Source of the DNA: Longimicrobium sp.
GTDB taxonomy: Bacteria > Gemmatimonadota > Gemmatimonadetes > Longimicrobiales > Longimicrobiaceae
Assembly: GCA_036389135.1 (NCBI GenBank)
Contig: DASVQP010000052.1
Location: 1-64,000, forward strand
Length of the DNA stretch: 64,000 bases
Direction of reading: 5' to 3'
Numbering within the stretch: position 1 is the first letter of the stretch; each line of letters begins with the position of its first letter. The notes beneath the pieces are model-generated. The model had not been told where the DNA came from. It searched no databases and saw only the letters and a program-made list of their open reading frames with translations. Of this stretch, positions 1 through 9,611 are shown piece by piece. Position numbers and translations under genes: made by a program.

Positions 1-158
1 CGGGCCCGCTGCGCCGCGGCGGGCAGCGCAGGCCGGCGGAGCAGCCCGGCGCGCAGCCGCAGCCGGGCGCCCCCCAGCAGCCGGCGTCCCGTACGCAGCA
101 GCAGCCCCGCGGCAACGGCGCCACGCTGGCGCGCCCATCGAGCACGCAGAATCCCTGA
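1..158 (+). CDS. C-terminal tail of a protein encoded upstream of pilQ (partial)
   Basis: The reading frame is open from base 3 to a TGA at 156-158 and encodes about 51 residues rich in Pro, Gln, Ala and Arg, ending in ARPSSTQNP. No domain is visible in this tail. It lies 35 bases before pilQ on the same strand. In type IV pilus operons this position is usually held by PilO or PilP, so a pilus assembly protein is the likely identity, by context only. The low-complexity Q/P composition resembles the linker inside PilQ next door. Confidence 0.6.
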   Translation, partial: GPLRRGGQRRPAEQPGAQPQPGAPQQPASRTQQQPRGNGATLARPSSTQNP

Positions 159-193
159 ATCTCCGCCAAGCTCCCCCACCCAGGACTTTCACC

Positions 194-2011
194 ATGATAC
201 GTCACCTAGCCGCCGCGCTCATCCCGGCGCTGCTCGCCTCCGCGGCGCCGCGTGCGGCCGCGGCGGACCCGGCGGGAAGCAGCCCCTCCGCGCCGCGCGG
301 CGCGGACGGCAGCATCTCGGCGCTGCGCCTGGAAGGGCGCGGCGGGCGCACCGAGCTCACCGTGGAGATCACGGGGGGCGAGGTGACCTACGAGCACTTC
401 CGCCTTTCCGGGCCTCCCCGCGTGGTGGTGGACATCCGCGGCGCGCGCAGCGACCTGCCGGCCAGCCGCTACGATGGGATCCATCGCGGCGGCGTGTCGG
501 CCGTGCGCACCAGCCAGCACGCCGCCGACGTGGTGCGCGTGGTGATCGATCTGGTGCGCGACGCCCAGTACACGGTGGAGCAGGTGCCCGAGGGGGTGCG
601 CATCGCGCTCGCCGCCGGCGCGCCGGAGTTCCAGGCGTGGCGCAGCGGCGGCTCCGCTGCGGCGCCGCGCATGGCCGCGGAATCGGCGATCCCGCGGCAG
701 CAGGAGACCCGCCAGGAGCCGCGCCAGCAGCAGCGTCCACAGCAGCGCGCGCGTCCCATCTCCGTGACGTTCGAGAACACGGACATGCGCGAGGTGCTGG
801 CCTCCTTTGCCGAGCTCACCGGCCGCTCCATCGTGCCGGGCGCCGAGGTGGGCGGGATCGCGGTGGACTACGTCGCCTTCGACAACCAGCCGTGGGACGA
901 GGCGCTCCGCGCCCTCCTGCAGGCGTACGGGCTGGCGGCCGAAGAGCAGGGGACGGGGATCATCCGCGTCGACAAGATCGAGAACCTCGCCAACCGCGAG
1001 CGGAACGAGCCGCTGGTGACGCGCACCTTTCGCATCAACTACGTGCCGGTGGAGGAGATGCGGTCCACGCTGGAGCCGCTGACCAGCGAGCGCGGCACGG
1101 TGTCCGTCAACCCCACCACCAACACGCTGATCGCCACCGACATCTCGTCGATCATCAACGACTTCGTGCGCCTGGTGGAGCAGCTGGACGTGCGCACGCC
1201 GCAGGTGGCGATCCGGGCCAAGATCGTCTTCGTCAACCGCACGGACGCGGAGGAGCTGGGCGTCACGTACGACCTCAAGGACTCGCGCGGCAACTCGCTG
1301 AACCAGCTCACCTCGGTGCCGGACCCGCAGAACCCGGGGCAGCTCACCAACGCCAACCTGGTGTCGCTGGGCGGCAGCTCTATCGCGGCGCTGGGGAACG
1401 CCAACCAGCGCGTGACCTCGCCGGCGCTGCAGGTGCTCACCTCGCTGGTGCTGGGGCGCTACACCCTGGTCTCCTTCCTGGAGGCGCTGCAGTCGGCCGA
1501 GCTTTCGGACGTGCAGGCGGCCCCCACGGTGACGGTGTCCAGCAACCACGAAGCCTCCATCTGGGTGGGTGAGCGCACCCCCATCCGCGTGGTGGACGTG
1601 GGCGGCGCGGGTGCCGGCGGAGGAGGCGGCGGCGGTGCCGCCACGGCTCGCGCCACGGCGCAGCTGGTGGAGACCGGCATCCGGCTGATCGTGACGCCGC
1701 AGGTGACCTCGGACCGGCGCGTGCTGCTGACGCTGCACGCGGAGCGCTCCAGCGCGGCGGCCGCGGCCACCGAGATCGGCGTGCAGTTCCTCCAGCAGCA
1801 GGGCCAGACGCGCGTGATGGTGCGCGACGGCGAGACGGCGGTCATCGCCGGCCTCACCGTGACCGAGGTGACGCGCAACCGCGTCGGCATCCCCTTCCTC
1901 ATGGACATCCCCTTCCTGGGCGTCCTCTTCCGCCGGAGCAGCGACCGCGAGGTCAAGCGCGACCTGCTGATCATGGTCACGCCCCACATCGCGGACGAGA
2001 GCGCTTCGTGA
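194..2011 (+). CDS. pilQ: Type IV pilus outer-membrane secretin PilQ
   Basis: Secretin that forms the outer-membrane pore for the type IV pilus. The 605-residue protein has a signal peptide (about 1-24, ending in an Ala-rich cleavage region), an AMIN peptidoglycan-binding domain (about 42-130), a Gln/Arg-rich linker (about 155-190), an STN/N0 domain starting near ISVTFENTDMREVL (about 190-260), an N1-type domain (about 275-345) and the C-terminal secretin barrel. The barrel ends in the family hallmark GIPFLMDIPFLGVLFRR followed by a short DLLIMVTPHI strand. A Gly run of roughly ten residues near 472-484 sits in the barrel. It is shorter than many PilQ proteins, having a single AMIN domain. 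The ATG start gives a clean signal peptide; no clear ribosome binding site is visible. It is probably the last pilus gene, with aroC-aroK further downstream as in many pilQ-aro loci. Confidence 0.95.
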   Translation: MIRHLAAALIPALLASAAPRAAAADPAGSSPSAPRGADGSISALRLEGRGGRTELTVEITGGEVTYEHFRLSGPPRVVVDIRGARSDLPASRYDGIHRGGVSAVRTSQHAADVVRVVIDLVRDAQYTVEQVPEGVRIALAAGAPEFQAWRSGGSAAAPRMAAESAIPRQQETRQEPRQQQRPQQRARPISVTFENTDMREVLASFAELTGRSIVPGAEVGGIAVDYVAFDNQPWDEALRALLQAYGLAAEEQGTGIIRVDKIENLANRERNEPLVTRTFRINYVPVEEMRSTLEPLTSERGTVSVNPTTNTLIATDISSIINDFVRLVEQLDVRTPQVAIRAKIVFVNRTDAEELGVTYDLKDSRGNSLNQLTSVPDPQNPGQLTNANLVSLGGSSIAALGNANQRVTSPALQVLTSLVLGRYTLVSFLEALQSAELSDVQAAPTVTVSSNHEASIWVGERTPIRVVDVGGAGAGGGGGGGAATARATAQLVETGIRLIVTPQVTSDRRVLLTLHAERSSAAAAATEIGVQFLQQQGQTRVMVRDGETAVIAGLTVTEVTRNRVGIPFLMDIPFLGVLFRRSSDREVKRDLLIMVTPHIADESAS

Positions 2012-2045
2012 TCATCCCCCGCAGGACCCCTACCGGAGAACTTCC

Positions 2046-4580
2046 GTGACACGCACCTCGCGCCGGCCCCTCCGGGGGCTGGCCTCTCTCCTTGCCGCCG
2101 CGGTGGCGCTCGCCGCCTGCGACGGCGGCAACGGCTTCAGGGACCCGGTCGGCTCCGGCAACGGCAACGGCGGCGGCGCCGCGGCTGCCGACACTGCGAA
2201 GCCGACGCTCACCATCGAGTTCCCCCGCGACAGCGCTGTGGTCGCCATCGCGGACTCCGTCTTCGTGCAGGTGAAGGTGGCGGACAACCAGCGGCTGGGC
2301 TCGCTGTCGCTCGCCGGCTTCTCCGTGCGAGGCGACCGCTCGCTGGGCACCGACAGCGTGTACCCGCGCTTCGGCAGCAAGAGCGTGAACCTGTCGCAGA
2401 CCACGCGAAGGGACACCACGATCACGCGCTACCTGATCGCCACCGCCGACAGCACCTCCGAGCGGCGGGTGATGGTGGTGGCGGTGGCCGTGGACAGCGC
2501 CGGCAACTCGCGGGCGGACACGGCCTACGTCAACATCGGCGGGCCGCGCGTGCAGATCGTGGCTCCCGTGCAGAACGACAGCTTCCCCGCCGGGGGGCAG
2601 CTCCCCGTCAGGGTGTCGGCGGAAGACGCCAACGACCTGGTCCGCTCGGTGGTGGTGAGGATGACCGGCGCCTTCGCGCGCGAGATCGTCATCCCCATCG
2701 CCACGCCGCGCGCAAAGGTGGACACCACGGTCAACGTGGCACTCCCCGCGGCGACGGGGCCGCTGGCCATCGAGGCGGTGGCCACCTCGGGGAGCAACAT
2801 CCAGGCGACTTCGCGCGCCGTGGCGGTGAGGATCACCGCGCCGGTGGCGGACCTCATCGCGCCGCGGGTGACGTTCAACGTGGACTCGGTGTCGCGCAGG
2901 CAGGGCGGCGACACGGTGAAGGTGTGGGTGCTGGCAACCGACGAGACCGCGGTGGACTCGGTGGGCGCGACGCTGCGGGTGCGCTACCGCGACCCGGCCA
3001 CCGGCGCGGCGATGGATCGCTACCTGACCGCCCGCCGGCGCGGCCCGCAGGACACGGCGAGGATTCCGCTGGGCCAGTTGGGCCTGTCGCCCGCCGACAC
3101 GGTGACGCTTTCCGTGGAGGTGACGGCGTGGGCGGTGGACGCGGCCGGCAACTGCGGCGCGGCCACCTCGCCGGGAACGCCGCAGCGCCTGCCGTGCGCG
3201 CTGGCGGGCGGGGCGCACGTGGCGGCCGGCGTGTCCGGAAGGCTGCTGACGATCCTGGTGACCCGCGGCACCACCGTGGCCTTCCCGTCGGCGGGCGACA
3301 CCATCGCCGACATCGCATCGGACGGGCGGCGGGTGTTCGCATCCAACATGAACGCCAACCGGGTGGAAGTCCTTCCGGTCACCGGCCTGGCCTTCGGCGC
3401 GCCGGTGAGCGTGGGCTCGCGGCCGTGGGGGCTCGCGGTGGGCGCCACGGGCGACTCGCTGCTGGTGGCCAACAGCGGCGGCACCAACATCTCCGTCGTG
3501 GCGCTGCCGGCAACGGGAACGCCGCAGGAGGTGAGGCGCATCCGCACGGCGGACGTGGAGCTGTACGACGTGTCGTACGACGTGAAGACGGACTCGGTGA
3601 GCAGGGTAGACGTGGGGCGCTACAGCGACCGGCCGCAGTTCCTGGGGCAGCTCTCCAGCGGGCAGATCCTGTACTCCACCCGCCCGACCGCCGCCGGCAT
3701 CGAAGGGACGATCCGCGTGTACGACCGCCGCAAGGACACGTCGTACGAGTTCAACCGCGGCACGGAGATCTTCACCAACTACGCCACGCGCACAGTCGGC
3801 AAGGGGATCGTGGTGAACGCGCTGGACGCCGGGCTGTCGCCGGGGAGCACCATCACGGTGTGCCCGCGCCGCCTGCGCCCGGAGCAGAGCGACCCGTCGT
3901 GCGTCAACGGCCTGGCGACGCCGGTGAGTGCCGCGCTCGCCAACATGCGCACCGCCGGGCTCACGGACACCCGCCTGGACCTGGGGGTGGACGCCTCGAC
4001 CATCGGGCTGAGCGACACGACGTTCGTGGCGACCAGCACGCAGCGCAACGCCATCGCCTTCGGCGAGGGGGTGAGGGACTTCGGGCGCATCCTCTTCTTC
4101 CAGCTCCAGGGCGGCAACCTGGTGGGCTCCAGCCGGGAATCGGGCGACCTGATCCAGAACGCCGCGGACCGGGTGATCGGCCTGGGGCTGAACTCGGACG
4201 GCTCGCTGGGCGTGGCGCGTGGCAACCAGGTGTACTTCTTCGACAACAGCCTGCGCCTGGCGGGGGTCACGCGGAGCGGATCGCCCACGGGCGGCAGCGC
4301 CATGCACCCGCTCAACGCCGGCTACCCGGCCAACGACGGGCGGCGGCTGGGCTTCACATCGGGCGTGGACGCGAACGGGCCCTACCTCGACGTGATCGAC
4401 ACGTACAGCTTTGAGACGATCCGGCGCCTGCCGGTGCGCGACCGGGTGACGGGGACGGTGATCGCCATCCCGGTGCTCGCGGGCGATCCGGAGGCGGCGC
4501 TGTACACGATCCGCCTCTTCGCGCTGACCCCCTCGGGGATACTGCGCATCGGGCTGACCGCGGCGGACCTGCGCCGCTGA
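2046..4580 (+). CDS. Large lipoprotein with Ig-like repeats and a beta-propeller-like region
   Basis: An 844-residue exported lipoprotein of unknown role. The N-terminus is a lipoprotein signal ending in the lipobox LAAC with Cys25, followed by a Gly/Asn-rich spacer. Residues about 50-390 hold repeated Ig/cadherin-like segments recognisable by motifs such as VAVDSAGNSRADTAYV and AWAVDAAGN. Residues about 410-840 look like a propeller, with a YVTN-like stretch (GRRVFASNMNANRVEVLPV, then SRPWGLAVGATGDSLLVANS). The GTG start is chosen because GGAG lies 8 bases upstream and gives the lipoprotein signal directly. It follows pilQ by 34 bases and ends at a strong terminator, so it is probably cotranscribed with the pilus genes. 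A link to pilus or surface function is inference from position. Confidence 0.85.
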   Translation: MTRTSRRPLRGLASLLAAAVALAACDGGNGFRDPVGSGNGNGGGAAAADTAKPTLTIEFPRDSAVVAIADSVFVQVKVADNQRLGSLSLAGFSVRGDRSLGTDSVYPRFGSKSVNLSQTTRRDTTITRYLIATADSTSERRVMVVAVAVDSAGNSRADTAYVNIGGPRVQIVAPVQNDSFPAGGQLPVRVSAEDANDLVRSVVVRMTGAFAREIVIPIATPRAKVDTTVNVALPAATGPLAIEAVATSGSNIQATSRAVAVRITAPVADLIAPRVTFNVDSVSRRQGGDTVKVWVLATDETAVDSVGATLRVRYRDPATGAAMDRYLTARRRGPQDTARIPLGQLGLSPADTVTLSVEVTAWAVDAAGNCGAATSPGTPQRLPCALAGGAHVAAGVSGRLLTILVTRGTTVAFPSAGDTIADIASDGRRVFASNMNANRVEVLPVTGLAFGAPVSVGSRPWGLAVGATGDSLLVANSGGTNISVVALPATGTPQEVRRIRTADVELYDVSYDVKTDSVSRVDVGRYSDRPQFLGQLSSGQILYSTRPTAAGIEGTIRVYDRRKDTSYEFNRGTEIFTNYATRTVGKGIVVNALDAGLSPGSTITVCPRRLRPEQSDPSCVNGLATPVSAALANMRTAGLTDTRLDLGVDASTIGLSDTTFVATSTQRNAIAFGEGVRDFGRILFFQLQGGNLVGSSRESGDLIQNAADRVIGLGLNSDGSLGVARGNQVYFFDNSLRLAGVTRSGSPTGGSAMHPLNAGYPANDGRRLGFTSGVDANGPYLDVIDTYSFETIRRLPVRDRVTGTVIAIPVLAGDPEAALYTIRLFALTPSGILRIGLTAADLRR

Positions 4581-4609
4581 GGGGTGCGGTGCGGCAGGGG
4601 TGAGGCGGG

Positions 4610-4649
4610 ACCGGGGGTCTGGCGATGCCAGACCCCCGGTGTTTTATTT
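4610..4649 (+). terminator. Rho-independent terminator after the pilus/lipoprotein unit
   Basis: A perfect 14-base-pair stem (ACCGGGGGTCTGGC at 4610-4623 with its complement at 4627-4640) closes a three-base loop GAT and is followed by GTTTTATTT. It lies 29 bases after the lipoprotein stop and only 5 bases before the aroC start codon, so the U-tract overlaps the aroC leader. An ATG in frame with aroC sits partly in the loop (4625). Confidence 0.88.
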
Positions 4650-4654
4650 ACGCC

Positions 4655-5854
4655 ATGTCCGCCTTCCGCTTCACGACCGCCGGAGAGTCGCACGGCCCCG
4701 CGCTGGCCGCCGTGGTCGAAGGGCTCCCGGCCGGCCTCCCCCTTCGCGCCGACGACCTGGACCGCGAGCTGCGCCGCCGCCAGGGCGGGTACGGCCGGGG
4801 CGGGCGGATGCGCATCGAGAGCGACCGCGCCGAGATCCTGAGCGGCGTGCGGCACGGCGAGACGCTGGGCTCCCCCATCGCGCTCCTGGTGCGCAACCGC
4901 GACTGGGCCAACTGGACGGAGGCGATGTCGCCGGAGCCGGTGGAGGGTGATGACCAGGCGATGCGCCGCGTCTTCTTCCCGCGCCCCGGCCACGCGGACC
5001 TGGTGGGCGCACTCAAGTACGACCGCACCGACGCGCGCGACATCCTGGAGCGCGCCAGCGCCCGCGAGACGGCGGCGCGCGTGGCGTGCGGCGCCGTGGC
5101 GAAGCGCTTCCTGGCCGAGCTGGGGATCACGCTGGGGAGCCACGTGGTGGCGCTGGGCGGGGTCGTGGCCGCCATGCCCTCCGAGCTCCCGGACGACCTC
5201 AACGCCTCCTCCGACCCGTCGCCGGTGCGCTGCCTGGACGCGGAGGCGGAGGGGCGGATGATCGACGCCATCGACGCCGCCAAGCGCGAGGGCGACACGC
5301 TGGGCGGGGTGGTGGAGGTGGTGGCGCGCGGACTTCCCGCGGGGCTGGGGTCGCACGTGTCGTGGGATGCGCGGCTGGACGGCCGCATCGCCGGGGCGCT
5401 GATGTCGATCCAGGCGATCAAGGGGGTGGAGATCGGGCTGGGCTTCGAGGGAGCGATGCGCCCCGGCTCCCGCGTGCACGACCCCATCGTGCGCGACGAG
5501 GCGGCGCGGCGCGGGGGCGGCTACGGGCGCTCCTCGAACGGCGCGGGCGGGCTGGAGGGGGGGATCACGACCGGCGCCCCGCTGGTGGCGCGCGCCGCCA
5601 TGAAGCCGATCTCCACCCTGATGCGCCCCGTGCTCCCCACCATCGACCTGCGCACCGGTGCCCCCGCCGAGGCGGTGCGCGAGCGGTCGGACGTGGTGGC
5701 GGTGCCCGCGGCCGGCGTGGTTGCCGAGGCGATGCTGGCCCTGGTGCTTGCCGGCGCGGTGCGCGAGAAGTTCGGGGGCGACTCGCTCGCCGAGGTGCGC
5801 GCCAACTTCGACGGCTACGTGGACCGCATCGCCGCGCGCGCGGGCCATGGCTGA
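4655..5854 (+). CDS. aroC: Chorismate synthase
   Basis: Converts 5-enolpyruvylshikimate-3-phosphate to chorismate using reduced FMN, the last common step of aromatic biosynthesis, in the cytoplasm. The 399-residue protein begins MSAFRFTTAGESHGP, with the family's N-terminal GESHG motif (His13), and carries the signature GRSSNGAGGLEGGITTGAP near residue 290. Length is normal. The ATG at 4655 matches the family N-terminus; an in-frame ATG at 4625 would add ten residues encoded by the preceding terminator and is rejected. There is no Shine-Dalgarno sequence and no room for a conventional promoter between terminator and start. It overlaps aroK by 8 bases. Confidence 0.97.
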   Translation: MSAFRFTTAGESHGPALAAVVEGLPAGLPLRADDLDRELRRRQGGYGRGGRMRIESDRAEILSGVRHGETLGSPIALLVRNRDWANWTEAMSPEPVEGDDQAMRRVFFPRPGHADLVGALKYDRTDARDILERASARETAARVACGAVAKRFLAELGITLGSHVVALGGVVAAMPSELPDDLNASSDPSPVRCLDAEAEGRMIDAIDAAKREGDTLGGVVEVVARGLPAGLGSHVSWDARLDGRIAGALMSIQAIKGVEIGLGFEGAMRPGSRVHDPIVRDEAARRGGGYGRSSNGAGGLEGGITTGAPLVARAAMKPISTLMRPVLPTIDLRTGAPAEAVRERSDVVAVPAAGVVAEAMLALVLAGAVREKFGGDSLAEVRANFDGYVDRIAARAGHG

Positions 5855-6383
5855 TTCCCCGGTCGAGCGGGTGGTGCTGGTCGGCTTCATGTGCGCCGGC
5901 AAGAGCGCGGTGGGGGAGCTGCTGGCGCGGCGGCTGGGGTGGGCGTTCGTGGACCTGGATCGGCTGATCGAGGAGCGCGAGGGGCGCCCCGTCCGCGAGA
6001 TCTTTGCGGACAAGGGCGAGCCGGCTTTCCGCCGCATCGAGGCGGAGTTGAGCGACTCGGTGGCGGCGTGGGCGCGGATGGTGCTTGCTCCAGGCGGCGG
6101 GTGGATGGGCAACGCCTTTCGCGGCGAGCTGCCGGGGGACGGCACGGTGCGCGTATGGCTGCGCGTTTCGGCGGAGGAGGTGGTGCGCCGTGGGGCCGCG
6201 GCGCCGGGTGCGCGCCCGCTCCTGGCCGGTCCCGACCCGCTCTCCGCCGCCCGCCGCCTTCTCGCCGAGCGCGAGCCCTCGTACTCGCGAGCCGAGCTGT
6301 CGGTGGACACCGAGGGTCGCACCCCGGCCCAGGTCGCGGCGGAGGTGGAGCGAGCGGTGCTTGGGGTGGGGGCGGGCGGCTGA
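5847..6383 (+). CDS. aroK: Shikimate kinase
   Basis: Phosphorylates shikimate at the 3-hydroxyl with ATP, two steps before chorismate synthase. The 178-residue protein starts MADSPVERVVLVGFMCAGKS. The Walker A loop is GFMCAGKSAVG (about 13-23), the shikimate-binding Asp is in FVDLDRLIEE, FRRIE supplies a substrate Arg, and GGGWM matches the Gly-rich substrate loop. The lid region reads RPLLAGPDPLSAARRLL. The ATG is inside the last codons of aroC (8-base overlap), so the two are translationally coupled. After the stop comes a 494-base repeat-filled gap. Confidence 0.95.
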   Translation: MADSPVERVVLVGFMCAGKSAVGELLARRLGWAFVDLDRLIEEREGRPVREIFADKGEPAFRRIEAELSDSVAAWARMVLAPGGGWMGNAFRGELPGDGTVRVWLRVSAEEVVRRGAAAPGARPLLAGPDPLSAARRLLAEREPSYSRAELSVDTEGRTPAQVAAEVERAVLGVGAGG

Positions 6384-6484
6384 ACGGCGGGCGTAGGGGC
6401 GGTCGGCGGATGAACGCAGATGGATGAACGCAGGTGGCACAGCGCCGGGCGCCGCAACATCGGAGGCGGGGATCAGCGCCGGAG

Positions 6485-6545
6485 CACCGGGGGCTGAAGC
6501 CCCCGGCTGGAACTACGGGAAGACCGCTGAAGCGGTCTCGCGGGT
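6485..6545 (+). repeat. GAA-loop tandem hairpin repeat, copy 1 (family C)
   Basis: Two hairpins in tandem, GGGGGCTGAAGCCCCC and ACCGCTGAAGCGGT, are separated by the linker GCTGGAACTACGGGAAG. The same linker and loops with different but still complementary stems recur at 44140-44340 on the other strand. Copy 1 is the shortest version. It lies in the 494-base gap between aroK and topA, which otherwise holds only further repeats. Confidence 0.75.
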
Positions 6546-6743
6546 TTGTCATTCTGAGGGAGCCGCCTGGGCCGGGGCTCTCGTCCCGAGCCACGCTTCT
6601 GCGGCGACCGAAGAATCTAGCCGGCGAGGCAAGAGGGACGGCGGGACCGGCCGGGGCCCTCGGCACGCGCAGTAGATCCTTCGCTCCGCGCCAGGGTTTG
6701 GCCCACGGGAGAGGACGGCGTAGCGCGTCGCTCAGGATGACAA
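6546..6743. repeat. 198-base palindromic intergenic element bounded by TTGTCATTCTGAG
   Basis: The ends TTGTCATTCTGAG (6546-6558) and CTCAGGATGACAA (6731-6743) are inverted repeats matching at 12 of 13 positions. A second inverted pair lies inside (CGAAGAATCTA near 6609 and TAGATCCTTCG near 6673). It encodes no plausible protein. The ends resemble a sequence type I have seen dispersed between genes of many bacteria, so a non-autonomous palindromic element is likely. Only one copy is in this window. Confidence 0.65.
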
Positions 6744-6765
6744 GAGAAGGGGTGCGCCGAAGTTG

Positions 6766-6850
6766 CCGCACTCACGCACTCACGCACCGCTGTTCCCTCT
6801 AGGCACTGGGCACTAGGCACCAGGCACTTAGGACTCAGCACTCAGCACTT
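6766..6850. repeat. Short direct repeats of the GCACT(N)AG type before topA
   Basis: A low-complexity run with repeated ACTCACGCAC and then GGCACTAGGCAC, CAGGCACTTAG and CAGCACTCAGCACTT. It ends 27 bases before the topA start codon. It may be a replication-slippage tract; no promoter is recognisable within it. Confidence 0.6.
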
Positions 6851-6877
6851 CCGCATCACTCATCAATTCAGGAGACA

Positions 6878-9586
6878 ATGGCGAAGGAGCGCAGGCGGCT
6901 GGTGGTGGTGGAGTCGCCCACCAAGGCGAAGACGATCCGCGGGTACCTGCCCGCCGGGTACCAGGTCGCCGCGTCCATGGGGCACGTCCGCGACCTTCCT
7001 GAGTCGGCCAGCGACATCCCCGCCGACGTGAAGGGGAAGGATTGGGCGCGCCTGGGGGTGGACGTGGAGCACGACTTCGAGCCGCTCTACGTGGTGCCGG
7101 CCGGGAAGCGCAAGGTGGTGAGCGAGCTGCGCGCCATGCTCAAGGACGCCGACGAGCTGGTGGTGGCGACCGACGAAGACCGCGAGGGGGAGAGCATCGG
7201 CTGGCACCTGGTGGAGGTGCTCAAGCCGCGCGTGCCCGTGTCGCGCATCGTCTTCCACGAGATCACCCCCGAGGCCATCCGCGCCGCCCTCGCGTCGCCC
7301 CGCCAGATCGACGCCGAGGTGGTGCGCGCCCAGGAGACGCGGCGCATCCTCGACCGGCTGGTGGGCTACACCCTCTCGCCGTTGCTCTGGAAGAAGATCT
7401 CCAGCGGGCTCTCGGCCGGGCGCGTGCAGTCCGTGGCGGTGCGCCTGCTGGTGCAGCGCGAGCGCGAGCGGCGCGCCTTCCGCTCCGGCGCGTACTGGGA
7501 CCTCAAGGCCACGCTCCTCGCGGAGGCGGTCCCCTTCGGCGCCACGCTGCAGAGCGTGGGCGGCAAGCGGGTGGCCAGCGGGCGCGACTTCGACGAGACC
7601 ACCGGGCGCCTCAAGGAAGCGCGCGAGGTGGTGCTGCTCGATGAAGCCGCCGCGCGCGCCATGGTGGAGCGGCTGCGCCCGGCCACGTGGAAGGTGGCCG
7701 AGACCGAGGAGAAGCCCTCCGTCCGGCGCCCGTATCCGCCCTTCACCACGTCGACGCTCCAGCAGGAAGCCAACCGCAAGCTGCGCCTCTCCGCGCGCGA
7801 CACCATGCGCGTGGCGCAGCGGCTGTACGAGGAAGGCTACATCACCTACATGCGTACCGACTCGGTGCACCTCTCCGAGCAGGCGATCGGGGCGGCGCGC
7901 GCGCGGGTGAAGCAGCTCTATGGGCAGCCGTTCCTCTCGCCGCAGCCGCGGCAGTTCACCACCAAGAGCAAGGGCGCGCAGGAGGCCCACGAGGCGATCC
8001 GCCCCGCGGGCACCGAGATGCGGACCGCCGAGGAGCTGCGGCTCAGCGGCCAGGAAGCCCGCCTCTACGAGCTGATCTGGATGCGCACCGTCGCCAGCCA
8101 GATGGCCGATGCGCGCATCACGCAGCTCACCGCGCTGATCGAGGCGGACGACACCGTCTTCCGCGCCTCGGGGCGGCGGGTGGACTTCGCCGGCTTCTTC
8201 CGCGCGTACGTGGAGGGGCAGGACGATCCGGACGCGGCGCTGGAGGACCGCGACGAGCCGCTTCCCCCCTTCCGGCGCGGTGACGTGCTGGGGCTGCGCG
8301 CGCTGGAGGCGCTGGGACACGAGACGCAGCCCCCCGCGCGCTACACCGAGGCGACGCTGGTGAAGACGCTGGAGGCGGAGGGGATCGGGCGGCCGAGCAC
8401 CTACGCCAGCATCATCGGCACCATCATCGACCGGGGCTACGTGGAGCGGATGGCGAACGCGCTCGTTCCCACCTTTACGGCGTTCGCGGTGACGGGGCTG
8501 CTGGAAGGCCACTTCCCTCACCTGGTGGATACGCGCTTCACCGCGCGCATGGAGGAGCAGCTCGATGAGATCGCGGAGGGCGACGCCGAGTGGCTCCCGT
8601 ACCTGCGCGAGTTCTTCAACGGCCCCGAGGGGCTGGACGCGCTGGTGCGCACCGGCCAGGAGAGCATCGACCCGCGGGACGCCTCCACCGTGCGCCTTTC
8701 CGACCTGCAGGCGCGGGTGAGGATCGGCAAGTTCGGTCCCTTTGTGGAGATGGAGGAGGACGGCGCCACCGTCACCGCGTCGCTCCCCGAGGGCGTGGCG
8801 CCGGCCGATCTGACGCCGGAGCAGGTGACGGAGCTGGTGCGCGCCAAGTCGTCGGGCCCGGACGTGCTGGGCACCGACCCGCGCACCGGCAAGCCCGTGC
8901 TGATGCTGCAGGGGCGCTTCGGGCCCTACGTGCAGCTCGGCGAGGCGGAGGAGGGGAGCAGCGAGAAGCCGCGCCGCGCCTCGCTGCCCAAGGGGCTGGC
9001 GCCGTCACAGGTGACGCTGGAGGCGGCGCTCAAGCTCCTTTCGCTCCCGCGCAACCTGGGGAACCATCCCGAGAAGGGGAAGGAGATCACGGCCGGCATC
9101 GGGCGCTTCGGGCCGTTCGTGGTGTGCGACGGCGACTTCCGCTCGCTGCTCCCGACCGATGACGTGTACACGGTCGAGCTTTCGCGCGCGATGGAGCTCC
9201 TTTCCGCGCCCAAGGGCGGACGCACGCGCACGGCCATCGAGCCGATCCGCACCGTCGGCCCGCACCCGGCCGACGGCGAGCCGGTGCAGCTCTTCGCGGG
9301 GCGGTACGGGCCCTACGTGAAGCACGGCGCCATCAATGCCTCGCTCCCCAAGGGCGTGGAGGCGGAGGCCGTGACCATCGACCAGGCCGTCGCGCTCCTC
9401 GCCGAGCGCGCGCTGTCGGCGCCCGCGAAAAAGGGCGTGCGTGGGCGCAAGTCGGCGGCGCCGGCGAAGAAGGCGCCCGCCAAGAAGGCCGCCTCCAAGA
9501 CCGCCGCGGCGGTGAAGAAGACAACCGCCAAGAAGACGACGGCCAAGAAGGCGACGCCGAAGAAGGCGGTGAAGCGGCGTCCGTAG
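6878..9586 (+). CDS. topA: DNA topoisomerase I
   Basis: Type IA topoisomerase that relaxes negative supercoils by cutting one strand. The 902-residue protein opens with the Toprim domain ([12 protein letters not shown] at about 8-19; acidic cluster DEDREGE near 103-109), and the active-site Tyr is Tyr324 in YITYMRTDS. Instead of the Cys4 zinc fingers of the E. coli enzyme, the C-terminal part has four Gly-rich repeats, each with a (G/K)(R/K)(F/Y)GP(F/Y)V core. It ends in a histone-H1-like tail of about 45 residues rich in Lys and Ala. AGGAG lies 6 bases before the ATG. It leads the topA-trmFO-xerC-hslV-hslU order also known from Bacillus, though a repeat-filled gap suggests a separate promoter for trmFO. 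Confidence 0.97.
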   Translation: MAKERRRLVVVESPTKAKTIRGYLPAGYQVAASMGHVRDLPESASDIPADVKGKDWARLGVDVEHDFEPLYVVPAGKRKVVSELRAMLKDADELVVATDEDREGESIGWHLVEVLKPRVPVSRIVFHEITPEAIRAALASPRQIDAEVVRAQETRRILDRLVGYTLSPLLWKKISSGLSAGRVQSVAVRLLVQRERERRAFRSGAYWDLKATLLAEAVPFGATLQSVGGKRVASGRDFDETTGRLKEAREVVLLDEAAARAMVERLRPATWKVAETEEKPSVRRPYPPFTTSTLQQEANRKLRLSARDTMRVAQRLYEEGYITYMRTDSVHLSEQAIGAARARVKQLYGQPFLSPQPRQFTTKSKGAQEAHEAIRPAGTEMRTAEELRLSGQEARLYELIWMRTVASQMADARITQLTALIEADDTVFRASGRRVDFAGFFRAYVEGQDDPDAALEDRDEPLPPFRRGDVLGLRALEALGHETQPPARYTEATLVKTLEAEGIGRPSTYASIIGTIIDRGYVERMANALVPTFTAFAVTGLLEGHFPHLVDTRFTARMEEQLDEIAEGDAEWLPYLREFFNGPEGLDALVRTGQESIDPRDASTVRLSDLQARVRIGKFGPFVEMEEDGATVTASLPEGVAPADLTPEQVTELVRAKSSGPDVLGTDPRTGKPVLMLQGRFGPYVQLGEAEEGSSEKPRRASLPKGLAPSQVTLEAALKLLSLPRNLGNHPEKGKEITAGIGRFGPFVVCDGDFRSLLPTDDVYTVELSRAMELLSAPKGGRTRTAIEPIRTVGPHPADGEPVQLFAGRYGPYVKHGAINASLPKGVEAEAVTIDQAVALLAERALSAPAKKGVRGRKSAAPAKKAPAKKAASKTAAAVKKTTAKKTTAKKATPKKAVKRRP

Positions 9587-9611
9587 CGCTCGCCCTAGTG
9601 CGAAAGAAACC

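Noticed and set aside
206-4307. Long open frames on the minus strand opposite pilQ and the lipoprotein gene (up to 776 codons)
   Set aside because: They mirror the plus-strand genes, have extreme His/Arg/Ala composition and no domain; in a genome with G or C at nearly every third base, antisense frames stay open by composition.
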